Shown here piece by piece: positions 35,959 to 44,654 of a stretch of DNA of 52,688 nt. Numbering within the stretch: position 1 is the stretch's first letter; each line of letters starts with the position of its first letter. Below the pieces are notes generated by a model. That model was not told where the DNA came from. It was given only the letters and a program-made list of their open reading frames with translations, and did no database searches. A program made the position numbers and the translations under genes. Source of the stretch: Candidatus Gastranaerophilales bacterium (GTDB lineage: Bacteria; Cyanobacteriota; Vampirovibrionia; Gastranaerophilales; Gastranaerophilaceae); the NCBI GenBank assembly GCA_944325085.1, contig CALUYT010000014.1, positions 1 to 52,688 of the forward strand. Direction: 5' to 3'.

Positions 35959-36801
35959 CTAAAAATCTACAATTCTTCCTGAACCATCATCATTATCTTT
36001 ATCTGTCGTTGTTTGAGATTTACCTATCAAAATCATCGATTTAATTTTATCAACAAAATGAGGTTTTACGCCGGCAATTTTTATAAAATCATCTTCTGAT
36101 TTAAATAAACCATTTTTATTTCTATATTCAACAACTTTCTTAGCACCGACAATATTAACTCCAGGAAGATTTGCTATTTCTTCTGATGAAGCGTTATTTA
36201 TATCAATTTTTGAAACCTTATTTGTTGTAACTTTAACCGAACTATCTTTACCTTTATTTTCAACAACATTTGATTTTGATTCTGTCAAACCAGAAGCATT
36301 TTGAGCCACAGCCTCAGTAGCCATATCCTTTATAGGCTTGGTTGCATAAGTTACAATATTAACATACACTTCTAAATTACAAAATGTAGCCAATGAATCT
36401 AAGTTTGTATTTTCATCATACATCTTACATATTTTATTCCACATTTCATTTATTTTTATATCTTTTTGATTTAACACAAACATTCTTTTGGCATTATTAT
36501 AACCATAATCATTATCAAGAACTACAATTTTTTGTCCTGGAGTTAAAACAACTGAACAAAATCGATTACGTATAGATGAAGAACTTTGAACCAAATGTTT
36601 TGGAACTAAAGATGTACTGTGTTTCACATAGAGCCTATCTGCAAAAAACAGCTTAGCAAGGTACAATATAATAGCCAAGACTAAAAAGCTTGCATATATA
36701 TAACTAGCCAAACTCACCCCTAATTCACGAAAGGCACCGAATGACAAAAACATAATTGCCATAATATAAATTACCGGATGTCTTCTGTGATAAATACTCA
36801 T
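35959..36801 (-). CDS. HhH membrane protein with GRIVDF tail (paralog 2)
   Basis: The 280-residue paralog of the next gene has the same order: two membrane helices, the domain with SLVPKHLVQSSSSIRNRFCS and QKIVVLDNDYGYNNAKRMFV, a linker and the HhH domain (KIDINNASSEEIANLPGVNI, then AKKVVEYRNKNG). It ends DGSGRIVDF after an acidic linker. No Shine-Dalgarno; TATAAA with an upstream TGT ends seven bases before the ATG, so this is probably the leaderless first gene of the run ending with DUF2997. Its start faces aroA across 64 bases. Confidence 0.78.
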   Translation of the reverse strand: MSIYHRRHPVIYIMAIMFLSFGAFRELGVSLASYIYASFLVLAIILYLAKLFFADRLYVKHSTSLVPKHLVQSSSSIRNRFCSVVLTPGQKIVVLDNDYGYNNAKRMFVLNQKDIKINEMWNKICKMYDENTNLDSLATFCNLEVYVNIVTYATKPIKDMATEAVAQNASGLTESKSNVVENKGKDSSVKVTTNKVSKIDINNASSEEIANLPGVNIVGAKKVVEYRNKNGLFKSEDDFIKIAGVKPHFVDKIKSMILIGKSQTTTDKDNDDGSGRIVDF

Positions 36802-36808
36802 ATTTACA

Positions 36809-36817
36809 TTTATAACA
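36809..36817 (-). promoter_or_regulatory. Extended -10 promoter of the HhH/Ycf46-type run
   Basis: TGT-TATAAA on the minus strand ends seven bases before the ATG at 36801. It is the only clear promoter found for the six-gene run; the 65-base gap at 35894-35958 could hold a second. Confidence 0.45.
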
Positions 36818-36829
36818 TAAAATTAATAA

Positions 36830-36858
36830 TTTACCCAAATGTAAATTTTATTTATAAT
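36830..36858 (+). promoter_or_regulatory. Promoter of aroA, leaderless
   Basis: TTTACC (36830-36835), a 17-base spacer and TATAAT (36853-36858), ending seven bases before the ATG at 36866; no Shine-Dalgarno. Confidence 0.6.
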
Positions 36859-36865
36859 ATAAAAT

Positions 36866-38146
36866 ATGCAAAAAACAATTTCTAAAAATTTTAAAACTCT
36901 TCAAGGGTCAATAACCATACCTGCCGACAAATCAATTTCGCATAGAGCAGTTATATTTTCTGCCCTTGCAAAGGGTAAATCCACTATAAAAAACTTTTCA
37001 GACGGTCAAGATCCAAAATCTACACTTAATATATTTAAAGCTTTAGGTGTAGATATAGAAATTACAACAAATAATAAATTAATAATAAATTCTAAAGCTA
37101 AACTTTTACCCCCAACAGGAAGACTTGATTGCGGAAATTCCGGAACAAGTATGAGACTTATTGCCGGAATACTTGCAAGACAAAAATTCAACTCAATTTT
37201 AATAGGTGATCAAAGTCTTTCAAAACGACCTATGAAAAGAATTATTGAGCCACTAACTTTAATGGGCGCACATATTGAAACAAAAAAATACACTGCACCA
37301 CTAAAAATACAAGGACAAAAACTACACCCGATTGAATATAAAACACCAAAAGCATCAGCACAAGTAAAATCTTGTATCATACTCGCCGGACTAGGTGCTG
37401 ACGGAGGGAAAACAAAAATAACAGAGCCTTATTTATCTCGTAACCACACAGAAATAATGCTAAAACATATGGGCGCAAATATTGAACAAAACGGACTTAC
37501 AATATCCGTTGAAAAATCAGAATTATCGCCAATAGATATTGAAATTTGTGGAGATATATCTTCTGCTGCATATTTTATAGCCGCAGCATTATTAATTCCT
37601 GACTCAAAAATCATTTTAAAAAATATAGGACTAAACCCTACAAGAACAGGAATTCTCGACATTTTAAAAACTATGGAAGCTAATATAACTATAATTGATA
37701 AAAAAAATATATGCGGAGAAGATGTTGGCGATATATCTGTTGAATATTCAGAATTAAAAGGTTGTGAAATATCAGGAGAGATTATACCTCGACTTATTGA
37801 TGAACTTCCTATTATAGCAGTAATTGCAACCCAAGCTGAAGGAACAACAACAATAAAAGATGCTCAAGAACTAAGAGCAAAAGAATCCGATAGAATAAAA
37901 GCTACAGTTGATGAACTAAAAAAATTAGGTGCAGATATTGAAGAAGCTGAAGACGGAATGATTATACACGGAAAAACAAAACTTATAGGCAATTGTAGTG
38001 TAGAAACATATAGAGATCACCGCCTAGCAATGAGTTTATATATTGCAGGTTTAATTTGCGAAAAAGAAATTACCATAAACAATTTTCAATGGGTAAATAT
38101 ATCATTCCCAAAATTTGAAGAACTTTTCGAAAGTTTAAAAGCCTAA
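36866..38146 (+). CDS. aroA: EPSP synthase (3-phosphoshikimate 1-carboxyvinyltransferase)
   Basis: AroA joins shikimate-3-phosphate and phosphoenolpyruvate, the sixth shikimate-pathway step. The 426-residue enzyme has the substrate-binding start PADKSISHRAVIFSALA, the PEP-site motif LDCGNSGTSMRLIAG, SLSKRPMKRIIEPL, DISSAAYFIAAAL and the late ELRAKESDRIKA and YRDHRLAMS. These resemble Bacillus/Agrobacterium-type enzymes, but the class is not certain from eye alone. It is a single-gene unit with a leaderless-type promoter. It ends five bases from the convergent permease gene, with no hairpin between. Confidence 0.95.
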   Translation: MQKTISKNFKTLQGSITIPADKSISHRAVIFSALAKGKSTIKNFSDGQDPKSTLNIFKALGVDIEITTNNKLIINSKAKLLPPTGRLDCGNSGTSMRLIAGILARQKFNSILIGDQSLSKRPMKRIIEPLTLMGAHIETKKYTAPLKIQGQKLHPIEYKTPKASAQVKSCIILAGLGADGGKTKITEPYLSRNHTEIMLKHMGANIEQNGLTISVEKSELSPIDIEICGDISSAAYFIAAALLIPDSKIILKNIGLNPTRTGILDILKTMEANITIIDKKNICGEDVGDISVEYSELKGCEISGEIIPRLIDELPIIAVIATQAEGTTTIKDAQELRAKESDRIKATVDELKKLGADIEEAEDGMIIHGKTKLIGNCSVETYRDHRLAMSLYIAGLICEKEITINNFQWVNISFPKFEELFESLKA

Positions 38147-38151
38147 AATTC

Positions 38152-38976
38152 TTACTCTTTCACTCCACCTTGCATAATATCATTTATAAAATATTTTTTG
38201 CCTAAAAGAAAAACTCCAACAACAGGGATTGTGCAAATTACAGAACATGCCAGCAAATCACCCCAAAGTGTAATTTCCCTAAAACTACCTTTAAAAATAG
38301 CTAATCCGACAGGAAGAGTTCTCATAGATTCAGTATTTGTAACAATTAACGGCCACATAAAACTATTCCAAGAAGTTACAAACGTAAAAATCGAAAGCGT
38401 TGCAATTACAGGAACAGCTAAAGGTAAAACTATTTTAAAAAATGTAGTAAAAATATTACAACCATCAATTTTCGCAGCTTCTTCCAAGTCCTTAGGTAAA
38501 CCTAAAAAATATTGCCTCATCATAAAAATACCAAAACCGCCAAATAATCCCGGAAGAATTAAAGCTTGGTAAGTATTTATCCAATGGAATTGACGCATCA
38601 AGAAAAATAGAGGAATAATATTAACTTGTGGCGGGACAAGCATTGTAATAAGAATTATCAAAAATAATGTATCTCTATATTTGAAATGTAACCTAGCAAA
38701 AGCATACCCTGCTAAAGCAGAAATTATAACCTGTCCAAACGTAGTCACTAAAGCCACAAACAAACTATTTAAAAAATATTGAAACATCGGAATTTTTTTG
38801 AATACATTTGAATAATTTTCCAATGTTAATGGAGAATATAAAAGTTTTCCACCCTGATTAAAAATCTCACCGTTTGGAACTAATGAAAGATTAAGCATTG
38901 CAAAAAACGGATACAACATACTTATCGCAATAGCAATCAAACAAAAATACCCTAAAATTATTCTCCAATTTTTCAT
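38152..38976 (-). CDS. Carbohydrate ABC transporter permease, MalG family
   Basis: The 274-residue protein has six membrane helices and the cytoplasmic EAA loop (EEAAKIDGCNIFTTFFKIVL) that docks on the ATPase, as in MalG/UgpE-type sugar permeases. The frame opens at 38997, but an extended -10 box (TGC-TATAAT, 38983-38991) ends six bases before the ATG at 38976, which is the likely leaderless start. The usual binding protein, second permease and ATPase genes are not beside it, so it must work with subunits encoded elsewhere. Confidence 0.9.
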   Translation of the reverse strand: MKNWRIILGYFCLIAIAISMLYPFFAMLNLSLVPNGEIFNQGGKLLYSPLTLENYSNVFKKIPMFQYFLNSLFVALVTTFGQVIISALAGYAFARLHFKYRDTLFLIILITMLVPPQVNIIPLFFLMRQFHWINTYQALILPGLFGGFGIFMMRQYFLGLPKDLEEAAKIDGCNIFTTFFKIVLPLAVPVIATLSIFTFVTSWNSFMWPLIVTNTESMRTLPVGLAIFKGSFREITLWGDLLACSVICTIPVVGVFLLGKKYFINDIMQGGVKE

Positions 38977-38982
38977 AAAATA

Positions 38983-38991
38983 ATTATAGCA
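38983..38991 (-). promoter_or_regulatory. Extended -10 promoter of the MalG-like gene
   Basis: TGC-TATAAT on the minus strand, six bases before the ATG at 38976; no Shine-Dalgarno. Confidence 0.55.
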
Positions 38992-39025
38992 TAGCAAATA
39001 AAATCAATAGAAAAATTTAAAAAAG

Positions 39026-39796
39026 TTAAGACATAAAATCATTAAAAATACTCATATGTTTTTTATTCAAATTTGTAAAATTTGTTTTATAAGAAACCTT
39101 TAACTTTGAAGCAAATTTTTTAAGAGCAATATGATTTGCATAAATACATGTTTTTGTAGCAGTATCTTCAAGTAATTGATCCTTAGACAGATCTTTAACA
39201 AATTTTCTAAAGAACTTATCATCAGTCTCTAATTTTTTATAAATATTTGAGCCTATATCACAAATTTCATTTGATAATTTACCTATAATTTTATTAGATT
39301 TAGCATACTTAGAACGAAGAACATTTAGACATTCATCAGTAAACCCCATTACTCTATATAGAGGAACTCCAAGCCTTCGCATTATAGAAACTTCACCAAT
39401 AGAATTGTAAACCTTTAATGTTCGAATAGTATCATAAGGTAAAAAAAACAAAGCTTGCACATCTTTATCACTAAACGAAGCCGTTATACCTTTACCAAGC
39501 AAATCAGGATGTCCATGCACAATAGTATCACATAAAATAGTTAATGGATCCATAGGTATATAAACTCCTTTATTATCACCATCAACTTGTTTCATAACTC
39601 GAGAACCTTCAATCATTACTACTCTTTCAAAAGGTTCTTCTTGATTTAAAGCTCTAACAACAACTGATTTAGCATATTTATGCGCACTTTTTACATTTTG
39701 AAAATTTATTGTTCCATCTGAACATACATACCCAATATTTTTAGTCTTTATTTTTCTGGTAAATATTTGTGGCTTTATTAATAATGATGAAATCAT
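39026..39796 (-). CDS. Hypothetical protein with JAB/MPN-like histidine motif
   Basis: The 256-residue form starts at the ATG with GGAAAG seven bases upstream; the open frame reaches 39883 but has no ribosome site there. Not recognised as a named family. The stretch IVHGHPDLLGKGITASFSDK, followed by D, resembles the JAB/JAMM metal site (H-x-H, then S-x2-D), and a glutamate lies upstream in VVMIEGS. The spacing between the His pair and the Ser is longer than usual. The C-terminal 100 residues are helical and lysine-rich. A metal-dependent isopeptidase-like fold is possible but unproven. It lies 49 bases upstream of the MalG-like gene's start. Confidence 0.6.
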   Translation of the reverse strand: MISSLLIKPQIFTRKIKTKNIGYVCSDGTINFQNVKSAHKYAKSVVVRALNQEEPFERVVMIEGSRVMKQVDGDNKGVYIPMDPLTILCDTIVHGHPDLLGKGITASFSDKDVQALFFLPYDTIRTLKVYNSIGEVSIMRRLGVPLYRVMGFTDECLNVLRSKYAKSNKIIGKLSNEICDIGSNIYKKLETDDKFFRKFVKDLSKDQLLEDTATKTCIYANHIALKKFASKLKVSYKTNFTNLNKKHMSIFNDFMS

Positions 39797-39973
39797 TTTT
39801 ACTTTCCAATAAGATTTTTCTACTAAGCATTTATATGAAAAACTAAAAAAAAGAATTTTGCTAATAAAACACATCTTTTCCAAAATAATTAAATAAAAGT
39901 TAATTTACAATGACTTTCATCAAAATAACGTTAAAATAAAAATATAGAAATTATTTGAATGGAGTTGATGTAT

Positions 39974-42574
39974 ATGCTAGATTTTGACAAATTTACTAAC
40001 TATTCTCAAGAAATCTTATCTAGCGCAAGTTCTTTGATGAATTCATATCAGAATTCACAAATGGAACCTGAGCACATTATGCTAGCTATGATAAAAGATG
40101 ATGGGATAATTAAAGATTACCTTACTGAATTGAAACTCTTAAATCAAAACTTTATAAACAAAATTGTTTCAACAATTGAAAGTTTTCCAAAATTATCCGG
40201 ACCAATAAATCCGCAAAGTTTGTACCTATCAAACAATACTAATCGATTACTTACAATTGCAATCGACGAAGCTAAAACCTTAAAAGATGAATACATAGGA
40301 ATTGAAGCAATACTATTAGCAATGACAAAATTAGACAACAGTAATATCAAAACATTGCTTGAAAATTTCAATGTAACTTCAAACTCTGTACTAAATATAA
40401 TGAAAAAAATAAGAGGAAATAAAAAAGTGGATACAAAAAATGCAGAAGAAAATATGAAAGCCTTAGAAAAATATTCTACAGACTTAACAGAATTAGCTAA
40501 AAAAGGCAAACTCGATCCTGTAATAGGAAGAGATGAAGAAATAAGACGTATAATCCAAGTATTAAACAGAAGAACCAAAAACAATCCTGTGTTAATCGGC
40601 GAACCTGGTGTTGGTAAAACTGCAATAATAGAAGGACTTGCTCAACGTATAGTTAGAGGAGATGTTCCTGAAAGCTTGAAAAATGTTAAACTAATTTCCC
40701 TAGACTTAGGAGCATTAGTTGCAGGCGCAAAATTCAGAGGTGAATTTGAAGAACGATTAAAAGCTGTATTAAAAGAAGTTGAAACTTCAAACGGTGAAAT
40801 CGTAATGTTTATTGATGAATTACACACAGTAGTCGGTGCAGGTGCAACTGAAGGTTCAATGGACGCCGGCAACCTTTTAAAACCAATGTTGGCACGTGGA
40901 GTTTTAAGAACAATAGGCGCTACAACAATTAATGAATACAGAAAATACATAGAAAAAGATCCGGCACTAGAAAGAAGATTTCAACCTGTTATGGTTAATG
41001 AGCCTTCTGTTGAAGATACAATTAGTATCCTAAGAGGATTAAAAGAAAAATACGAAGTTCACCACGGAGTAAGAATTTTAGATAGTGCAATAATTGAGGC
41101 TGCAAAATTATCTGATAGATACATCACAGACAGATTTTTACCGGATAAAGCAATCGATTTAATAGATGAAGCCGCAAGCTCATTACGTATTGAAATAGAT
41201 TCAATGCCGGAAGAAATCGATTCAATGATGCGTCAAAAAATTCAATTAGAAATAGAACGAGAAGCCTTGAAAAAAGAAGAATCTGAAGAAGCTAAAGCCA
41301 AAGTTGAAGACATAACAAAACAAGTAAAGACTTTAGAAGATAAAATCAACATTATGAAAACACAATGGGAACAAGAAAAAGCATCAATAACATCAGAAGC
41401 TGATATTAAAGATGAAATTAACAAAGTAAAAACCCAAATCGAAGAAGCTGAAAGAAATACAGATCTTCAAACAGCGGCAGAATTAAAATATGGCAAATTA
41501 CTTGAATTGGAAAAACAATTAAAAGCTTGCCAAAACAAAGAAAAAGCAGACAACAGTCTATTAAAAGAAGAAGTTACCTCAACCGATATTGATGAAGTAG
41601 TTTCAAAATGGACCGGAATACCTGTAACAAAACTTGTTGAATCAGAAATGCAAAAGCTTTTGAAAATGGAAGATATTTTGCATAAACGATTAGTTGGTCA
41701 AGATGAAGCAGTTAACACAGTTTCTGATGCAATAAGACGCGCAAGATCAGGTTTAAAAGATCCAAAACGACCAATCGGTACATTCTTATTCTTAGGTCCA
41801 ACAGGTGTTGGTAAAACTGAACTTGCAAAATCTTTAGCAGAATTCATGTTCAATGATGAAGATGCTCTAATAAGAATTGATATGTCAGAATATATGGAAA
41901 AACATAATGTTGCAAGACTTGTAGGAGCTCCTCCGGGATACGTTGGATACGAAGAAGGCGGTCAATTAACAGAAGCTGTTAGAAGAAAACCTTATTCAGT
42001 AGTGCTTTTCGATGAAATCGAAAAAGCTCACCCTGATGTATTTAACATAATGCTTCAGATTTTTGATGATGGTAGATTAACTGATTCTAAAGGAAGAACA
42101 GTTGATTTCAAAAATACTCTTATCATTATGACAAGTAATATCGGAAGCGATATAATTCTTGAAAACACATTAAATTCAATGCTATCGCCTGAACAATTCA
42201 ACGATACTAAAGAAAAAGTTTTAGCAGTTCTAAGACAGCATTTCAAACCTGAATTTTTAAACAGAATTGATGAAACTATATTCTTTAAAGCTTTGAATTT
42301 ACAACAATTAAGCAAAATCGTAGATATCCAAATGGAATATCTAAGAAACTTATTAAAAGATCAAGAATTAGAATTTGTTATAACTGACGAGGCTAAAGAA
42401 TTTTTAGCAACTCAAGGATTTAATCCTGTATATGGTGCAAGACCATTAAAACGTGTTATTCAACAAATGGTTGAAAATCCATTATCAAAAATGATTTTGG
42501 CTCAAAACTTCAGAAAAGGAGACAAAATTAAAATTGATATAAACGATGACAAATTAACTTTCGATAAAATATAA
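39974..42574 (+). CDS. clpB: Chaperone ATPase ClpB
   Basis: ClpB rescues aggregated proteins with DnaK. The 866-residue protein has the Clp N-domain, a first AAA+ module with GEPGVGKT, the coiled-coil middle domain (about 410-520) ending in the ClpB-type [20 protein letters not shown], and a second AAA+ module with [18 protein letters not shown]. The middle domain separates it from ClpC and ClpA, and no ClpP-docking loop was noticed. The frame opens at 39959, but GGAG (39961-39964) is best placed for the ATG at 39974. No CIRCE-type operator was seen upstream. A terminator follows. Confidence 0.95.
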   Translation: MLDFDKFTNYSQEILSSASSLMNSYQNSQMEPEHIMLAMIKDDGIIKDYLTELKLLNQNFINKIVSTIESFPKLSGPINPQSLYLSNNTNRLLTIAIDEAKTLKDEYIGIEAILLAMTKLDNSNIKTLLENFNVTSNSVLNIMKKIRGNKKVDTKNAEENMKALEKYSTDLTELAKKGKLDPVIGRDEEIRRIIQVLNRRTKNNPVLIGEPGVGKTAIIEGLAQRIVRGDVPESLKNVKLISLDLGALVAGAKFRGEFEERLKAVLKEVETSNGEIVMFIDELHTVVGAGATEGSMDAGNLLKPMLARGVLRTIGATTINEYRKYIEKDPALERRFQPVMVNEPSVEDTISILRGLKEKYEVHHGVRILDSAIIEAAKLSDRYITDRFLPDKAIDLIDEAASSLRIEIDSMPEEIDSMMRQKIQLEIEREALKKEESEEAKAKVEDITKQVKTLEDKINIMKTQWEQEKASITSEADIKDEINKVKTQIEEAERNTDLQTAAELKYGKLLELEKQLKACQNKEKADNSLLKEEVTSTDIDEVVSKWTGIPVTKLVESEMQKLLKMEDILHKRLVGQDEAVNTVSDAIRRARSGLKDPKRPIGTFLFLGPTGVGKTELAKSLAEFMFNDEDALIRIDMSEYMEKHNVARLVGAPPGYVGYEEGGQLTEAVRRKPYSVVLFDEIEKAHPDVFNIMLQIFDDGRLTDSKGRTVDFKNTLIIMTSNIGSDIILENTLNSMLSPEQFNDTKEKVLAVLRQHFKPEFLNRIDETIFFKALNLQQLSKIVDIQMEYLRNLLKDQELEFVITDEAKEFLATQGFNPVYGARPLKRVIQQMVENPLSKMILAQNFRKGDKIKIDINDDKLTFDKI

Positions 42575-42601
42575 TATTTCATAAACTCAAACTCTAAACT
42601 T

Positions 42602-42632
42602 AAAGCTTCGAACATGATTTTCGAAGCTTTTT
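42602..42632 (+). terminator. Terminator of clpB
   Basis: AAAGCTTCGA (42602-42611) and TCGAAGCTTT (42621-42630) form a 10-bp stem with a 9-base loop and a T tail, 27 bases after the stop. Confidence 0.85.
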
Positions 42633-42767
42633 CTATTTATACCCTACCTAGAAACACTTATTATATAAGCTTTTTTAGAATTTTGTATAAAATTTTGAAC
42701 TTTTAAAATTTCAAATCGTTATATAAATGTAGGACGAAATTTAAATGAGAAAAAGGAGGGTACAATT

Positions 42768-43010
42768 ATGAAAAAGATTATTGCAACAGCCTTATGTTTA
42801 ACAATATTAGCACCTAGTTGCTTTGCTCGTGGAAAAGGTCACCCTGTACCTCCTCCAAAAAGACACCCTCACTACTCTTATGTAGTTTATGACAACCATA
42901 GAGATGTTCATGTTCATAGATATCATAGAGCATCTGAAAGAACAAGAACTCTTGCTGCAGTAACCGGAATTGCAGGAGTTGCAGCAATTATTTCAGCAAT
43001 TATAGATTAA
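42768..43010 (+). CDS. Small secreted His-rich protein
   Basis: The 80-residue protein has a signal peptide (MKKIIATALCLTILAPSCFA), a His/Pro/Tyr-rich middle (KGHPVPPPKRHPHYS and RDVHVHRYHR) and a hydrophobic glycine/alanine C-terminus (AAVTGIAGVAAIISAIID). AAGGAGGG before the ATG is one of the strongest ribosome sites in the window, suggesting high expression. No family is recognised; the histidines could bind metal. The gap 42633-42767 holds AT-rich promoter-like sequence only. Confidence 0.7.
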   Translation: MKKIIATALCLTILAPSCFARGKGHPVPPPKRHPHYSYVVYDNHRDVHVHRYHRASERTRTLAAVTGIAGVAAIISAIID

Positions 43011-43129
43011 ACTTAAATAACATACACTTTTACATCTTTTTACCTATTAAATAAACCAATCTAACTCTTAATCTATTAATTTACCCCACTTTATTCTTAA
43101 ATCTTAATCTTAATCCCGAACTCCATAAG

Positions 43130-43160
43130 ATAGCCCTTTTTATAAGGGCTATTATTTTAA
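43130..43160 (+). terminator. Hairpin terminator in the 43011-43250 gap
   Basis: ATAGCCCTT and AAGGGCTAT pair around a 5-base loop (43130-43152), followed by a T-rich stretch. It lies 120 bases beyond the His-rich gene and is the only structure seen in this 240-base gap. Confidence 0.6.
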
Positions 43161-43250
43161 TTTGATTTACTAAAATTATATTTTTATCTGACTGTTCAAA
43201 AAAATTTTTTTCAGTTTTTAAAAAAATATAACGGATTTAAGGAGAATATA

Positions 43251-43673
43251 ATGGAATTAAATGGAACCCCACTAATCAAAAGATACAATTACGAAAGACA
43301 AAATGCTCGCTGGGTAAGAGATGAATTAGATACACGCTTTTTTCCTGATGAATATGGTGAATATTTTTATGCAAAACATCTTGAAAACTCAATAGAACAC
43401 CCAACTATTGGCATGCTGGCAATGCACGAAGCTAAAAATAAACCTCTAATAAACTATCCGCATCATTTTATTAGAAATCAAAAAATCCTTGAAAATGAAA
43501 GTTCTGAAGTTAAACTTCTTGCTCAAACATTTAATGATATCGTTGATTTTGTTTATCCTAGAACAAAAAAAATTAGGGAATTTATTATTAAAAATAACAG
43601 AATAGATTTTGATACAGTAAAAAAATCAAAAGGATATAATTGGCTTGATAAATTAAAGTTATTTATGAAATAA
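43251..43673 (+). CDS. Hypothetical protein, 140 residues
   Basis: Soluble protein with no recognised family. Notable parts are RQNARWVRDELDTRFFPDEY near the start, a Met/His segment (IGMLAMHEAKNK, INYPHHFI) in the middle and a basic C-terminus (KSKGYNWLDKLKLFMK). AAGGAG seven bases before the ATG supports the start. It is a single gene between two terminators. Codon and base use look like the neighbours. Confidence 0.7.
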   Translation: MELNGTPLIKRYNYERQNARWVRDELDTRFFPDEYGEYFYAKHLENSIEHPTIGMLAMHEAKNKPLINYPHHFIRNQKILENESSEVKLLAQTFNDIVDFVYPRTKKIREFIIKNNRIDFDTVKKSKGYNWLDKLKLFMK

Positions 43674-43698
43674 ATCTAAACCACAAATACACAGTACA

Positions 43699-43729
43699 AA
43701 AAAGATCTGCGATATGCAGATCTTTTTTG
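43699..43729 (+). terminator. Terminator of the 140-residue gene
   Basis: AAGATCTGC (43702-43710) and GCAGATCTT (43716-43724) with a 5-base loop and T tail. Confidence 0.88.
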
Positions 43730-43846
43730 TAACAATTTCTTTACAATTCAAGTTTAAAATTAAAGTTTCACTATTTATATTCCGATAAATAATATGTAAC
43801 TAAACAAAACTAATTTTCCTCCTTTTCCACTATTAACCTACTAAAC

Positions 43847-43870
43847 GGAACCTAAAAAGGTTCCTTTTTT
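43847..43870 (+). terminator. Second, orphan terminator hairpin
   Basis: GGAACCT-AAAA-AGGTTCC (43847-43864) followed by six T on the plus strand. No plus-strand gene lies between it and the terminator at 43699-43729. On the minus strand the tail is poor, so it fits the DUF2752 gene less well. Confidence 0.65.
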
Positions 43871-43884
43871 ATTGCCTATCCCAA

Positions 43885-44166
43885 TTAAAAATCAAAAGTT
43901 TCTTTAAGCATAAAAAACCAAACGATAATTAATAATGGAAAAAATATAATAATTAAATGATTATAATCATATGCTTGCTGAAATTGACCATGGCTCAATG
44001 CGACAAAAGCTCTGGTTAAACCACACCCCCAACAATCATGGTGGGTTATCAATTTTATTAAACAAAAACTTTTCAAATGAAGACTGACTGTCACATTTGC
44101 CAATATAACAGCTAATATAGGTAAAGCTAAAACAAATATCTTATTATAAACAGTCTTATTACTCAT
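43885..44166 (-). CDS. DUF2752 family membrane protein
   Basis: The 93-residue protein has two or three membrane helices and the family motif DCWGCGLTRAFVALSHGQFQ followed by a YNH region. DUF2752 proteins are small inner-membrane proteins of unknown role, often near TM2-domain genes, as here. No Shine-Dalgarno is visible; a strong hairpin (44179-44204) ends twelve bases before the ATG. Confidence 0.82.
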   Translation of the reverse strand: MSNKTVYNKIFVLALPILAVILANVTVSLHLKSFCLIKLITHHDCWGCGLTRAFVALSHGQFQQAYDYNHLIIIFFPLLIIVWFFMLKETFDF

Positions 44167-44177
44167 AAATTTATTTA

Positions 44178-44211
44178 ACGCTGTACTGAATTTTCAGTAC
44201 AGCGTTTTTTA
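44178..44211. terminator. Hairpin between TM2 and DUF2752 genes
   Basis: CGCTGTACTGAA (44179-44190) pairs with TTCAGTACAGCG (44193-44204) around two bases, a 12-bp stem. Six T follow on the plus strand; the minus-strand tail is TTAAAT. It probably ends the TM2 transcript, and its closeness to the DUF2752 ATG may affect that gene's translation. Confidence 0.65.
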
Positions 44212-44228
44212 ATACTAAACTACTAAAA

Positions 44229-44639
44229 CTAAGGAGTAACAGCAGCACCAGCAGTACCTGCAGCAGCTCCTGCCCCAGCGCCACTAGTAATAGCTGCAGC
44301 AACCACAGAAAATATAACTGCGCCATATAATAATGCACCAATAACAGCTAATACCATTATAGCAATATAAACATAGCCTAACCAAGGAATTCTTTCATAT
44401 AACTCACTTCCATCTTCATGTCTATATTGCCCTAGAGCAATTACAATGCCATCAATTAGTGCCCATATGCAACTTATTGGAGCTAAACAACCGGTGATAG
44501 TAAGAACTAACATTGCCCAAGCCGTATTTTGCTTACCTGTATAAAATCTATGAGCTCCTAAAGTTCCTAATGTCCAGCACAACATCATTGCTGCAACCCA
44601 GTTTTTACCTTTTAAATTTTCTAACTCTGTTCCAACCAT
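44229..44639 (-). CDS. TM2-domain membrane protein 1
   Basis: The 136-residue protein has a TM2 domain of two helices joined by a short turn: LGTLGAHRFYTGKQNTAWAM, then LTITGCLAPISCIWALIDG. A third helix and a glycine/alanine-rich C-terminal segment (SGAGAGAAAGTAGAA) follow. AGGAGG precedes the ATG. A paralog lies 15 bases upstream. TM2 proteins have no agreed biochemical role in bacteria. Confidence 0.85.
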   Translation of the reverse strand: MVGTELENLKGKNWVAAMMLCWTLGTLGAHRFYTGKQNTAWAMLVLTITGCLAPISCIWALIDGIVIALGQYRHEDGSELYERIPWLGYVYIAIMVLAVIGALLYGAVIFSVVAAAITSGAGAGAAAGTAGAAVTP

Positions 44640-44654
44640 AACATTAACCTCCTA

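Noticed and set aside
39890-39973. CIRCE or other heat-shock operator upstream of clpB
   Set aside because: No inverted repeat of the expected pattern is visible in this stretch.
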